A stretch of DNA of 64,000 nt from positions 186,001 through 250,000 of the forward strand of contig JAUJYZ010000325.1 of the NCBI GenBank assembly GCA_033675265.1. The letters run 5' to 3'. Source of the stretch: Actinostola sp. cb2023. Lineage: Eukaryota > Cnidaria > Anthozoa > Actiniaria > Actinostolidae. The notes under the pieces were generated by a model. It was not told where the DNA came from. It saw only the letters and a list, made by a program, of their open reading frames with translations, and searched no databases. Position numbers and translations under genes: made by a program. This document shows, piece after piece, positions 32,301 to 44,100 of this stretch (position 1 is the first letter of the stretch; every line of letters starts with the position of its first letter).

Positions 32301-35300
32301 AGTACTGATTTAGGTTAAGCCGGTATGAAGCCGTTACCTGCTTTATTTCTGTGAACGTGTCATGCAGACAGTTTGTAGATGTGAGTAGTACTGATTTAGG
32401 TTAAGCCGGTATGAAGTCGTTACCTGCTTTATTTCTGTGAACGTGTCATGCAGATAGTTTGTAGATGTGAGTAGTACTGATTTAGGTTAAATATGAAGCT
32501 GTTACCTGCTTTATTTATGTGAACGTGTCAGGTAGTTTGTAGATGTGAGTAGTACTGATTTAGGTTAAGTATGAAGCTGTTACCTGCTTTATTTATGTGA
32601 ACGTGTCAGGTAGTTTGTAGATATGAGTAGTACTGATTTAGGTTAAGTATGAAGCTGTTACCTGCTTTATTTATGTGAACGTGTCAGACAGTTTGTAGAT
32701 GTGAGTAGTACTGATTTAGGTTAAGCCGGTATGAAGCCATTACCTGCTTTATTTATGTGAACGTGTCAGACAGTTCATTGTAGATGTGAGTAGTACTGAT
32801 TTAGGTTAAGCCGGTATGAAGCCGTTACCTGCTTTATTTCTGTGAACGTGTCATGCAGACAGTTTGTAGATGTGAGTAGTACTGATTTAGGTTAAGCCGG
32901 TATGAAGTCGTTACCTGCTTTATTTCTGTGAACGTGTCATGCAGATAGTTTGTAGATGTGAGTAGTACTGATTTAGGTTAAATATGAAGCTGTTACCTGC
33001 TTTATTTATGTGAACGTGTCAGGTAGTTTGTAGATGTGAGTAGTACTGATTTAGGTTAAGTATGAAGCTGTTACCTGCTTTATTTATGTGAACGTGTCAG
33101 GTAGTTTGTAGATAAGAGTAGTACTGATTTAGGTTAAGTATGAAGCTGTTACCTGCTTTATTTATGTGAACGTGTCAGACAGTTTGTAGATGTGAGTAGT
33201 ACTGATTTAGGTTAAGCCGGTATGAAGCCATTACCTGCTTTATTTATGTGAACGTGTCAGACAGTTTGTAGATAAGAGTAGTACTGATTTAGGTTAAGTA
33301 TGAAGCTGTTACCTGCTTTATTTATGTGAACGTGTCAGACAGTTTGTAGATGTGTGAGTATTACTGATTTAGGTTAAGTATGAAGCTGTTACCTGCTTTA
33401 TTTATGTGAACGTGTCAGGTAGTTTGTAGATGTGAGTAGTACTGATTTAGGTTAAGTATGAAGCTGTTACCTGCTTTATTTATGTGAACGTGTCAGGTAG
33501 TTTGTAGATAAGAGTAGTACTGATTTACGGGTTAAGTCAGTATGAAGCTGTTACCTGCTTTATTTATGTGAACGTGTCAGGTAGTTTGTAGATAAGAGTA
33601 GTACTGATTTAGGTTAAGTATGAAGCTGTTACCTGCTTTATTTATGTGAACGTGTCAGGTAGTTTGTAGATAAGAGTAGTACTGATTTAGGTTAAGTATG
33701 AAGCTGTTACCTGCTTTATTTATGTGAACGTGTCAGGTAGTTTGTAGATAAGAGTAGTACTGATTTAGGTTAAGTATGAAGCTGTTACCTGCTTTATTTA
33801 TGTGAACGTGTCAGGTAGTTTGTAGATAAGAGTAGTACTGATTTAGGTTAAGTATGAAGCTGTTACCTGCTTTATTTATGTGAACGTGTCAGGTACGTGT
33901 CAGGTTTTGTAGATAAGAGTAGTACTGATTTAGGTTAAGTATGAAGCTGTTACCTGCTTTATTTATGTGAACGTGTCAGGTAGTTTGTAGATAAGAGTAG
34001 TACTGATTTAGGTTAAGTATGAAGCTGTTACCTGCTTTATTTATGTGAACGTGTCAGGTAGTTTGTAGATAAGAGTAGTACTGATTTAGGTTAAGTATGA
34101 AGCTGTTACCTGCTTTATTTATGTGAACGTGTCAGGTAGTTTGTAGATAAGAGTAGTACTGATTTAGGTTAAGTATGAAGCTGTTACCTGCTTTATTTAT
34201 GTGAACGTGTCAGACAGTTTGTAGATGTGAGTATTATACTGATTTAGGTTAAGTATGAAGCTGTTACCTGCTTTATTTATGTGAACGTGTCAGACAGTTT
34301 GTAGATGTGAGTAGTACTGATTTAGGTTAAGTATGAAGCTGTTACCTGCTTTATTTATGTGAACGTGTCAGACAGTTTGTAGATGTGAGTAGTACTGATT
34401 TAGGTTAAGTACGAAGCTGTTACCTGCTTTATTTATGTGAATGTGTCAGATAGTTTGTAGATGTGAGTAGTACTGATTTAGGTTAAGTATGAAGCTGTTA
34501 CCTGCTTTATTTATGTGAACGTGTCAGGTAGTTTGTAGATGTGAGTAGTACTGATTTAGGTTAAGTATGAAGCTGTTACCTGCTTTATTTATGTGAACGT
34601 GTCAGACAGTTTGTAGATGTGAGTAGTACTGATTTAGGTTAAGTATGAAGCTGTTACCTGCTTTATTTATGTGAACGTGTCAGGTAGTTTTGTAGATGTG
34701 AGTAGTACTGATTTAGGTTAAGTATGAAGCTGTTACCTGCTTTATTTATGTGAACGTGTCAGACAGTTTGTAGATGTGAGTAGTACTGATTTAGGTTAAG
34801 TATGAAGCTGTTACCTGCTTTATTTATGTGAAACGTGTCAGGTAGTTTGTAGATGTGAGTAGTACTGATTTAGGTTAAGTATGAAGCTGTTACCTGCTTT
34901 ATTTATGTGAACGTGTCAGGTAGTTTGTAGATGTGAGTAGTACTGATTTAGGTTAAGTACGAAGCTGTTACCTGCTTTATTTATGTGAACGTGTCAGGTA
35001 GTTTGTAGATGTGAGTAGTACTGATTTAGGTTAAGTACGAAGCTGTTACCTGCTTTATTTATGTGAATGTGTCAGATAGTTTGTAGATGTGAGTAGTACT
35101 GATTTAGGTTAAGTATGAAGCTGTTACCTGCTTTATTTATGTGAACGTGTCAGGTAGTTTCTAGATATGAGTGACACTGATTTAGGTTCGCAGAGGATCA
35201 TGGTAAAATATACCACCGCCATTAGTGGATGATTTATTATTATTTATTATATCTATATTTTTATGCTCCCTCTTCTCTTTTTATTGTTATATTGTTATCC

Positions 35301-38183
35301 ATTGGCCTGCCTAGATTAGTTACTACTATTTGCAGGTCAATGGAATATTCATCATTGTAACTGAGAACGTTAATTCCAAATAAATCTGAATCTAAATCTG
35401 AATCTACATTCCAAACTAGTAAAATGATTTTACTAATTTCAGTTGCTTATACGAACAACCATGTTTCATTTCATTGGAAAGGACGTAATCCAATCACGAT
35501 ATTCAACAAGGAATTGGCCGAGTTTGACATGGACAAATGGGAGATAGAAGTGATCGACCAGACGTACGTTGCAGGTAAATAACTAGGAGATTGACCAGGT
35601 AAATAACTAGGAGATTGACCAGGTAAATAACTAGGAGATTGACCAGGTAAATAACTAGGAGATTGACCAAGTAAATAACTAGGAGATTGACCAGGTAAAT
35701 AACTAAGAGATTGACCAGGTAAATAACTAGGAGATTGACCAGGTAAATAACTAGGAGATTGACCAAGTAAATAACTAGGAGATTGACCAGGTAAATAACT
35801 GGAGATTGACCAGGTAAATAACTAACTAACTAAATATATACAGTCAATGTCATGAAGGTTGTCCACCTCGGAAAAGCACGTTTACACATTTGCACATTTA
35901 CACATTCGCAACTTCACGTATATATATTCGTTTTGCGCACGTGAAATTCAGAGTCGATAGATTCAGCAGACATGAGTATACTGCCATAAGAATGCCGCGG
36001 CCTTATACAGAAGATTTCAGGTGGAGAGTTGTATTTCAGCGCTTGTAAAAGTGCAAATGTGTAAAAGTGCAAATGTGCTTGACTGTATATATAATAAGTG
36101 TTTAGCTCAACCTGCTAATTTGTAGATCTTGAGCGATCAGTTAGATCATATCTAGATCTTCCTCTAATTAATCTCTCTATTAATAAAGAACTGATGTTTA
36201 ACACTTATATAGCGCAAATATCTATATGTATATAATCAAATGCGCTTTGACAAGGTACTCAAGTCAGTAGGTCAGACCATGACACACTTCGTGCCCTACT
36301 CTTATTCGAACAGTGGTGTGGGTTCTTTTACATCCCTCCGGTGCAATGTAATGGAGTGTGGAGAGACGGGATCGCCATTTAATGTGGTCATCCGAGCACC
36401 GCGAAGGTCTAACCATTTGTAGATGTAATTACAAAGGAAGCACCTTCTCCTCGATTATTTTATTTAAGACCTTGAGTAATGGTCCGACCGTGCACACGAA
36501 CCACGAACAATAGACCGGTACTCGACCAACTGAGCCAACCGGACGGCGGTTAGTGCGGACTAGCACTAATCTTAACGAGCATCGCTATAAACATCGATCA
36601 CAAATGGCCCATGACGGTTACAAAGGACACCTGTCTTGTGCACTGTTGAGTAAGTCTAGTTTTCACGTACTAGTGACGCAATTAAGCATAAACACAAGCA
36701 ATGAAAGAACAATTTACCTTTGTGCTTATGCTTGCGTCGGGCACGTTTTCACGGTAAAACCTCTTTTTCTTGCGCTTACGATTGCGTTCCTAGTGCAACA
36801 AACTAGAACTAATCAATGCTAATGCAACAAACTATCGCGGATGATCACTTTCAATTATGCAACAGAATGGCGCCTAAGTCTTTACCGTTATTAATACCTT
36901 CTTGCACGGCGTTTTTTCGACTAATTTTGCGTTTTTTCGACTAATTTTGTTAATTTTCTAACAGGTCCTTACAGGAACCTAAAAGTATCTTTCACCTTTA
37001 GACGTCGCCTTGGCTTCTACGTCATCAACTTTTTCGTGCCATGCGTTGTCATGGTGATCATGAGCTGGATAGTGTTCTGGATGGACTGTAATTCTATTGG
37101 TGAGCGCATTTCACTGGGAATCACGACCCTTTTGACCATCGTATTCCTACTCGGGTCCAGTAACTCCACTATGCCGCGCGTCAGTTATCCAAAGATGATA
37201 GACTGGTACCTAATGGGGTCGTTCTTGTTCGTGTTCACTACACTCATCATGTGCCTGTTGATCTTTATGCTCAATCAAATGTCGAGGAAAGAACGTGTGA
37301 CATTACCGCTGGACAAGGAGGCTCAGAATCGTCCATCTACTCCAAATTCTAACGCAACAACGCCCATGGTAAGTGTCTTTATAATAATTCCAAAATCTAT
37401 TGCACCGGAAAATGTTGTCGACCAGTCTTCGTCAGGACGTCGGAAAGAGTTCGGAAATTTGTCGGTTAGAGGTCGGTTAGAGGTACGTCGGTCGATGATT
37501 TGTCGACAACCGTTTTGTCTGGGTTAAGATTGAGATGAAGAACGGAAGTAGACGAGAGCATCTTCCTTCGTGCTCATCCTCTAGCTCCATCCCACTATTC
37601 CACACAGAGGGTTTTCACAGCTGCCATCTTATTATCCTCAGAGAAATGAAAGCTTTTCATATACAAAAATATTTCATTCTCCCTGCCCACAATGCAACAC
37701 GGCTCTATACCACAGGCAACCCAACCATTGTTTGTAAGGCAACTAATTAAAAAATATATATATTTGTATGCGCGCGTCTGTTTTGATGGGTTTCCTGTGG
37801 TAGAGCTCGCGCGCAATACATAATGGTTGGGCTGCCTGTGTCTATACTTTCCCCATTTCTCCTACGCATGCGTAGCACTCAAACTAATCTACCTTTGTAC
37901 GTTTTCTTGCCAGACAACGCCAGAGGACGTGGAGACCAAGAGCCACATCTCGCACTACGTTGCTGACTCGCAGGGTGCAGTCTACCCGATCATGCGCAGT
38001 CGACTTAATCACAAGAAAAGAAAACTGGTAGTGAACCGTAGTTTGGCCAAGAGCCTTTGCGGTATTCCAGCCCACGTGAACAAGGGTAACATGGGGATTA
38101 TCTTGAACCAGATGTGCAGGATTTTATTCCCGTTTGCTTTCATCGTGTTTAACGCGATATACTGGTCCGTGTTGGCATCATGA
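29326..38183 (+). CDS. Receptor B: Cys-loop ligand-gated ion channel (GABA/glycine-receptor-like)
   Basis: An intact 442-aa pentameric channel subunit. Coding exons: 29326-29393, 30257-30354, 31257-31321, 31540-31748, 32041-32123, 35443-35574, 36965-37368 and 37914-38183 (TGA). Phases agree at every junction. Exon 1 is a signal peptide (MVYCYFWLGFIVHLVKV). MFLRQEWTDIRLAH supplies the loop D Arg and WRPDTYF loop A. The Cys-loop is CQMYLHNFPMDVQRC. ESFAYT is loop B. TYVAGPYRNL gives a short loop C with two aromatics and without the extra disulphide of vertebrate glycine receptors. M1 is PCVVMVIMSWIVFW; the pore entry is GERISLGITTLLTIVF; M2-M3 is PRVSYPKMIDWY. M4 ends ILFPFAFIVFNAIYWSVLAS. The scaffold is that of anion channels, but pre-M2 Gly-Glu is the cation-channel signature. 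It is a tandem paralogue of receptor A with the same exon phases, plus one extra intron after FSAR. The ligand is unknown. Confidence 0.95.
29746..30130 (+). repeat. CATCAC-rich repeat with a 91-bp higher-order unit
   Basis: (ATC)n-like sequence in receptor B intron 1. The segment GATCCCCATCGCCATCATCA...CACACCATCG, about 91 bp, is repeated three times head to tail between about 29881 and 30130. Confidence 0.9.
30415..30705 (+). repeat. Minisatellite, GACGAGTAAGGGGCGTAAAACT
   Basis: A segment of about 110 bp containing TCCTCGACGTTGATTGCAGA is duplicated (about 30420-30520 and 30530-30610). It is followed by four or five copies of a 23-bp unit CTGACGAGTAAGGGGCGTAAAA. It is in receptor B intron 2. 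Confidence 0.85.
32164..35215 (+). repeat. 78-bp satellite grown inside a MITE, receptor B intron 5
   Basis: About 38 copies of a 78-bp unit: GAAGCTGTTACCTGCTTTAT, then TTATGTGAACGTGTCAGGTA, then GTTTGTAGATGTGAGTAGTA, then CTGATTTAGGTTAAGTAT. The array is bracketed by the ends of the MITE seen at 15014 (TTTACCACAATCCTTTGCGC on the left, GGATCATGGTAAAATA on the right). Unit variants (GATGTGAG or GATAAGAG; GGTAG or GACAG) are arranged in blocks. Confidence 0.95.
35571..35825 (+). repeat. 24-bp minisatellite overlapping a 5' splice site
   Basis: The unit AGGTAAATAACTAGGAGATTGACC is repeated about 10 times. It starts with the actual donor of receptor B exon 6 (GCAG|GTAAAT at 35574/35575), so each unit carries a copy of CAGGTAAAT. 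Confidence 0.95.
36185..36545 (-). mobile_element. Candidate tRNA-derived SINE
   Basis: On the - strand the element begins with a tRNA-like head (GGTTGGCTCAGTTGGTCGAG, an A-box-like motif, then GTGGTTCGTGTGC, B-box-like). It runs into about 300 bp ending in ATATAGCGCAAATATC-like sequence. The arrangement fits a tRNA-headed SINE in receptor B intron 6. Box matches are imperfect. Confidence 0.5.
37711..37840. mobile_element. CACAGG-family element, 130 bp
   Basis: The ends are CACAGGCAACCCAACCATT and AATGGTTGGGCTGCCTGTG. Perfect 7-bp duplications TCTATAC flank it (37704-37710 and 37841-37847). This is the smallest copy in the window and shows the minimal unit. It is in the last intron of receptor B. 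Confidence 0.95.
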
Positions 38184-38214
38184 AGACAAATCGACAAATC
38201 ATCGGCCGACGTAT

Positions 38215-38795
38215 TATTATGAAGACTCTTGCCTTGAAACTTGGGACCTGATTCGTTGACTCGCCTTGAAACTTGGGACCTGATTCGTTGACTTGCCTTG
38301 AAACTTGGGACCTGATTCACTGACTCGCCTTGAAACTTGGGACCTGATTCGTTGGCTCGCCTTGAAACTTGGGACCTGATTCGTTGACTCGCCTTGAAAC
38401 TTGGTACCTGATTCGTCGACTCGCCTTGAAACTTGGGACCTGATTCGTTGACTCGCCTTGAAACTTGGTACCTGATTCGTCGACTCGCCTTGAAACTTGG
38501 GACCTGATTCGTTGACTTGCCTTGAAAATTGGGACCTGATTCGTTGACTCGCCTTGAAACTTGGTACCTGATTCGTTGACTTGCCTTGAAACTTGGTACC
38601 TGATTCGTTGACTTGCCTTGAAACTTGGGACCTGATTCGTTGACTCGTCTTGAAACTTGGGACCTGATTCGTTGACTCGCCTTGAAACTTGGTACCCGAT
38701 TCGTTGACTTGCCTTGAAACTTGGTACCTGATTCGTTGACTCGTCTTGAAACTTGGGACCTGATTCGTTGACTCGCCTTGAAACTTGGGACCTTG
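38215..38795 (+). repeat. 32-bp tandem repeat just after the receptor B stop
   Basis: About 18 copies of CGCCTTGAAACTTGGGACCT then GATTCGTTGACT. It starts about 45 bp after the stop codon, so it probably lies in the 3' UTR. Variants (GGTACC for GGGACC; TTGC for TCGC) are interspersed. Confidence 0.95.
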
Positions 38796-39247
38796 ATAAC
38801 TATGACTGATTGACTCTATCTCTACGACTTGGCATCTCTTAATACTTGAAAACTGATTGGCCGAGGAAACTTGTGACAGCTAGCATGCTTATCATCTAGT
38901 TGTGATTGGCTGACCATCTCCACTCCAGTAGACCCTCTTCTTCGAGTAAGGATTCCAGTTTTGTTCACACGATCGCATTCCTATTGCCAATAGAATGCAA
39001 CACTAATACGCTTATACAGAAAATTAGATAAGAAAACTGATTTAATGAGACTTTGCCAAACAATTCTCCGATTGAGGAAAATCATAATTGTAAATAGTTG
39101 ATTACGTATCCCTTGTAGTTGTTGTGGTTTAATTTTTTCCTCGGATTTGTTTTTCGATTAGTTTTTGGGTTTTATGGTGGGTAAGTTATGTGTTTAGGTT
39201 AGTTTTAAAAGATTGAACTGTAAGGAAGTAGATTACGAAAATAACTT

Positions 39248-40285
39248 CTCAAACTCATTAATTATTCATGAGGTAACCAGCCAATCCGGTGCATCAAATC
39301 CGGTCACATGATGGACCTGGAAACCCCGGAAAGTCCGCTCAAGAGTACTTTGAAGTAATGTTTCAAAGCCGAGAATGAGGACTAGACGGGGTTAAACCCC
39401 GTCTAGTCCGAATTCGAGGTTTTGGAACGACTTCTCATACTCATTAAAATTATTACATGCAATGGCCTAAAGGCAATAAAAAAAGAGTTGCAAGATTTTA
39501 GCCCGGAAAAGCAAGAATTCCAGTCTGCATATTCTCTGCTCATGCGCAGAGTCGAGTACATCGTATATAAATAATATCCCACATGTGTTGGACTCTTGAG
39601 TAGCATGAAGTAGAGCCTGCTTTCAGATTGAATATCATTCGGAAAGAGTGGTACTCTCCCGGTAATCTGTCCAAGGTCCCGATGATTGTTATATGAGGGA
39701 TAAGAACTCAGGAAAGAGTACTTTGAAATGATTTCAAAGTCCTTGGACTTTGAAATCCATCATTTCAAAGTCCTTGGACTTTTGAAATGCATTTCAAAGT
39801 ACTCTTGAGCGGACTTTCCGGGGTTTCCAGGTCCATCATGTGACCGGATTTGATGTACCGGATTGGCTGGTTACCTCATGAATAATTAATGAGTTTGAGA
39901 AATGCATTTCAAAGTCCAAGGACTTTGAAATGATGGATTTCAAAGTACTCTTTCCTGAGTTCTTATCCCTCATATAACAATCATCGGGACGGTACTCCGA
40001 ATGAGATTCAATCTGAAAGCAGGCTCTACTTCATGCTACTCAAGAGTCCAACACATGTGGGATATTATTTATATACGATGTACTCGACTCTGCGCATGAG
40101 CAGAGAATATGCAGACTGGAATTCTTGCTTTTCCGGGCTAAAATCTTGCAACTCTTCATTTATTGCCTTTAGGCCATTGCATGTAATAATTAATGAGTAT
40201 GAGAAGTCGTTCCAAAACCTCGAATTCGGACTAGACGGGATTTAACCCCGTCTAGTCCTCATTCTCGGCTTTGAAACTTTACTAA
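39248..40285. repeat. Two interleaved inverted-repeat pairs
   Basis: Arm A (39248-39354) pairs with A' (39791-39898). Arm B (about 39362-39720) pairs with B' (about 39945-40282). The order A-B-A'-B' is interleaved, not nested. B also contains a 29-bp hairpin around GACTAGACGGGGTTAAACCC. The mirrored reading frames at 39403-39606 and 40033-40245 are the two arms of B and are not genes. Confidence 0.85.
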
Positions 40286-40835
40286 ACGTCTTCAAAAATT
40301 AAACCAGTGGGACCTTTTTAACCACGACGAATGCATGGCCACTATCTACTGTAAAATTATTACCTCTTGTAAGCAACCACCTCTCGTACGCGACCGCCTT
40401 GCCTACAACTACTGCATGGCTCATTGCTTAGCCGAGGTGTGACTGTAATTATTTAGCGATTACTAAAATAAAGACGTCAGTATTGAGCATTTCTTTCTTT
40501 CTTTCTTTTACAATATTTCAAAAACAAATTCAATATTATTTTAATATACATTTACTGTCATTCTATTGAATATTGTTTTATAAAGTCTGCTCTGAACGAA
40601 GATTCTCGAACAAGGATGATAAACGACGGTGTGCCATGTCGTACCAAAAACCTGCCAAGACAGAATCGTAGGTTAGTACAATCTCGTCCCCAGAGCCTGC
40701 GTTACTTTCGGCCAGCAGTTAGGCGCATGCGCAAGAACAAGGGTAGTTTAGTTTGGATATTATTCCCTCTCATCCACGTGGCTCAAGCTTTTAAAAAGCA
40801 CAGGAAAAAAACAAATAAAAAGCACATAAATAAAC

Positions 40836-40925
40836 AAACAAACAGCTCTTACTCCGACGAAGGGCAAAGGCTCGAAACGTCAGTAAAGTTAAGTACTCTT
40901 TTTTACATAGATTTCCTTTAACTAT
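40836..40925. mobile_element. Dispersed short repeat, CGACGAAGGGCAAAGGCTCG
   Basis: A dispersed-looking element: CTTACTCCGACGAAGGGCAA...CTCGAAACGTC followed by AAGTACTCTTTTTTACATAG. A similar tail occurs at 55380-55455 (AAGAGTACTAACTTACCC...TAGATTTCCTTTAACC). There is no coding capacity. Confidence 0.4.
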
Positions 40926-41132
40926 TGAATTTATCATTATACACCGATGCAGCCCATATTGTACTCGCTCGTTACCATTTACATAAGCAAACACACACAC
41001 ACACAAACACAAACAAACAAACAAGCAAACTCAAGCAACAAACGATTAAACATACAAACGAGCAGATAAATGAACAAAAAAAACACAAATAAACGGAACA
41101 AATACATAAACTTCATGACGGTAAATTCTTAC

Positions 41133-44100
41133 CTTTGATCACACAGACTATCTCCCAGGGAAGTTGAACTCTTTACACGACACAGACTATGTGTTTCTTG
41201 ATTTTCAAAGTAACACTACAGAGAATAAAAAGTTGATTTACCTAAAGATATGGAAATACTCATAGAATCTCACATATCCCCATTCCTTTGTGTTTTCTCT
41301 CTATCATAAACAAAGTTTGGCGCTTTTTTGAAAGTTTTTGACAAGATCATTCGCTGAGAACTCAAAAATCTGCAAACTGGATGTACAGTTTAACTTCCTT
41401 TCGCAGTTCAGTTCATGATAACGATAGTGAAGCAACCACGAGCGCAAATATGAGAACTTGTGTCATGTGAAAACGAACCCGACGCAAGCATAAGCGCAAG
41501 TATGAGAACTTGTGTCATGTGAAAACGGATCCGACGCAAGCATAAGCGCAAGTATGAGAACTTGTGTCATGTGAAAACGAACCCGACGCAAGCATAAGCG
41601 CAAGTATGAGAACTTGTGTCATGTGAAAACGATCCCGACGCAAGCATAAGCGCAAGTATGAGAACTTGTGTCATGTGAAAACGGATCCGACGCAAGCATA
41701 AGCGCATGAGAACTTGTGTTATGTGAAAACGGACCCGACGCAAGCATAAGCGCAAGTATGAGAACTTGTGTCATGTGAAAACTGGATCCGACGCAAGCAT
41801 AAGCGCAAGTATGAGAACTTGTGTCATGTGAAAACGAACCCGACGTAAGCATAAGCGCAAATATGAGAACTTGTGTCATGTGAAAACGAACCCGACGCAA
41901 GCATAAGCGCAAGTATGAGAACTTGTGTCATGTGAAAACGAACCCGACGCAAGCATAAGCGCAAGTATGAGAACTTGTGTCATGTGAAAACTGACCCGAC
42001 GCAAGCATAAGCGCAAGTATAAGAACTTACAAGTGTCATGTGAAAACGAACCCGACGTAAGCATAAGCGCAAATATGAGAACTTGTGTCATGTGAAAACG
42101 AACCCGACGCAAGCATAAGCGCAAATATGAGAACTTGTGTCATGTGAAAACGGACCCGACGCAAGCACAAGCGCAAGTATGAGAACTTGTGTCATGTGAA
42201 AACGAACCCGACGCAAGCATAAGCGCAAGTATGAGAACTTGTGTCATGTGAAAACTGACCCGACGCAAGCATAAGCGCAAGTATAAGAACTTACAAGTGT
42301 CATGTGAAAACGAACCCGACGTAAGCATAAGCGCAAATATGAGAACTTGTGTCATGTGAAAACGAACCCGACGCAAGCATAAGCGCAAAATATGAGAACT
42401 TGTGTCATGTGAAAACGAACCCGACGCAAGCACAAGCGCAAGTATGAGAACTTGTGTCATGTGAAAACGAACCCGACGCAAGCATAAGCGCAAGTATGAG
42501 AACTTGTGTCATGTGAAAACGAACCCGACGCAAGCATAAGCGCAAGTATGAGAACTTGTGTCATGTGAAAACGATCCCGACGCAAGCATAAGCGCAAGTA
42601 TGAGAACTTGTGTCATGTGAAAACGGACCCGACGCAAGCATAAGTGCAAGTATGAGAACTTGTGTCATGTGAAAACGAACCCGACGCAAGCATAAGTGCA
42701 AGTATGAGAACTTGTGTCATGTGAAAACGGACCCGACGCAAGCATAAGCGCAAGTATGAGAACTTGTGTCATGTGAAAACGGACCCGACGCAAGCATAAG
42801 TGCAAGTATGAGAACTTGTGTCATGTGAAAACGAACCCGACGCAAGCATAAGCGCAAGTATGAGAACTTGTGTCATGTGAAAACGGACCCGACGCAAGCA
42901 TAAGTGCAAGTATGAGAACTTGTGTCATGTGAAAACGAACCCGACGCAAGCATAAGCGCAATATGAACTTGTGTCATGTGAAAACGGACCCGACGCAAGC
43001 ATAAGCGCAAATATGAGAACTTGTGTCATGTGAAAACGAACCCGACGCAAGCATAAGCGCAAGTATGAGAACTTGTGTCATGTGAAAACGGACCCGACGC
43101 AAGCATAAGCGCAAGTATGATAACTTGTGTTATGTGAAAACAAACCCGACGCAAGCATAAGTGCAAGTACGAGAACTTGTGTCATGTGAAAACGAACCCG
43201 ACGCAAGCATAAGCACAAGTATGAGAACTTGTGTCATGTGAAAACGAACCCGACGCAAGCATAATAATAACTTGTGTGTCATGTGAAAACGGACCCGACG
43301 CAAGCATAAGCGCAAGTATGAGAACTTGTGTCATGTGAAAACGAACCCGACGCAAGCATAATAACTTGTGTCATGTGAAAACGAACCCGACGCAAGCATA
43401 ATAACTTGTGTCATGTGAAAACGAACCCGACGCAAGCATAATAACTTGTGTCATGTGAAAACGGACCCGACGCAAGCATAAGCACAAGTACATGAAGTGG
43501 GGAAAAAACTGATATTTGTGCTTATGCTTATTTCTTGTAATCCACGAGTCGTACCTCAAGTTTTCTTGGCTTATATTTGCTTTCTTCATCCCATGGTGCT
43601 GGGTCGCTCCCAAACATGACTTCAAAATGGTTCATAAAACTAACAAATACATAACAAGATAAAAATAGAACAGTAATCAATGGCTGTTTGGAGTTTAGGA
43701 AGATATGGATAAAATATATCCACTACTCAACCACTCTGATCGACCAATAGTTACCATGGCAATATCTACCATGGCAACCACCTCTCCTTAGCAACCTACA
43801 ATTCTAATTCTCGTGATTTCTCAGTCACATGTTATTATTACTTCTTGTACGCAATTATTTCTCGTAAATGTCCATCTTGCCTAGTAACAAGGGTGGTCAA
43901 TATCTGTCATGCGACCGACTTGCTTAATTATAAAGATGGTCGCTTACAAGAGTTTTGGCCCTGGCAAACGGTTTCAACATTGCATTCAACATGCGTTCGA
44001 TTTTGTTGAATAGCGATGTTGAAACTGTTTGCCACCCGCGTTCAACAATGTTGAACGTGTTGAAACGTGTTGAAAGTTGTTGAAAAGAGCTTAAACTTTG

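Noticed and set aside
32164..35215. Regular repeats that superficially resemble a CRISPR array
   Set aside because: Units are contiguous 78-bp tandem copies without unique spacers, inside an intron of an animal gene.
39403..40245. Two frames encoding the same 40-residue start (MLLKSPTHVGYYLY)
   Set aside because: They are the mirrored arms of one inverted repeat, on opposite strands.
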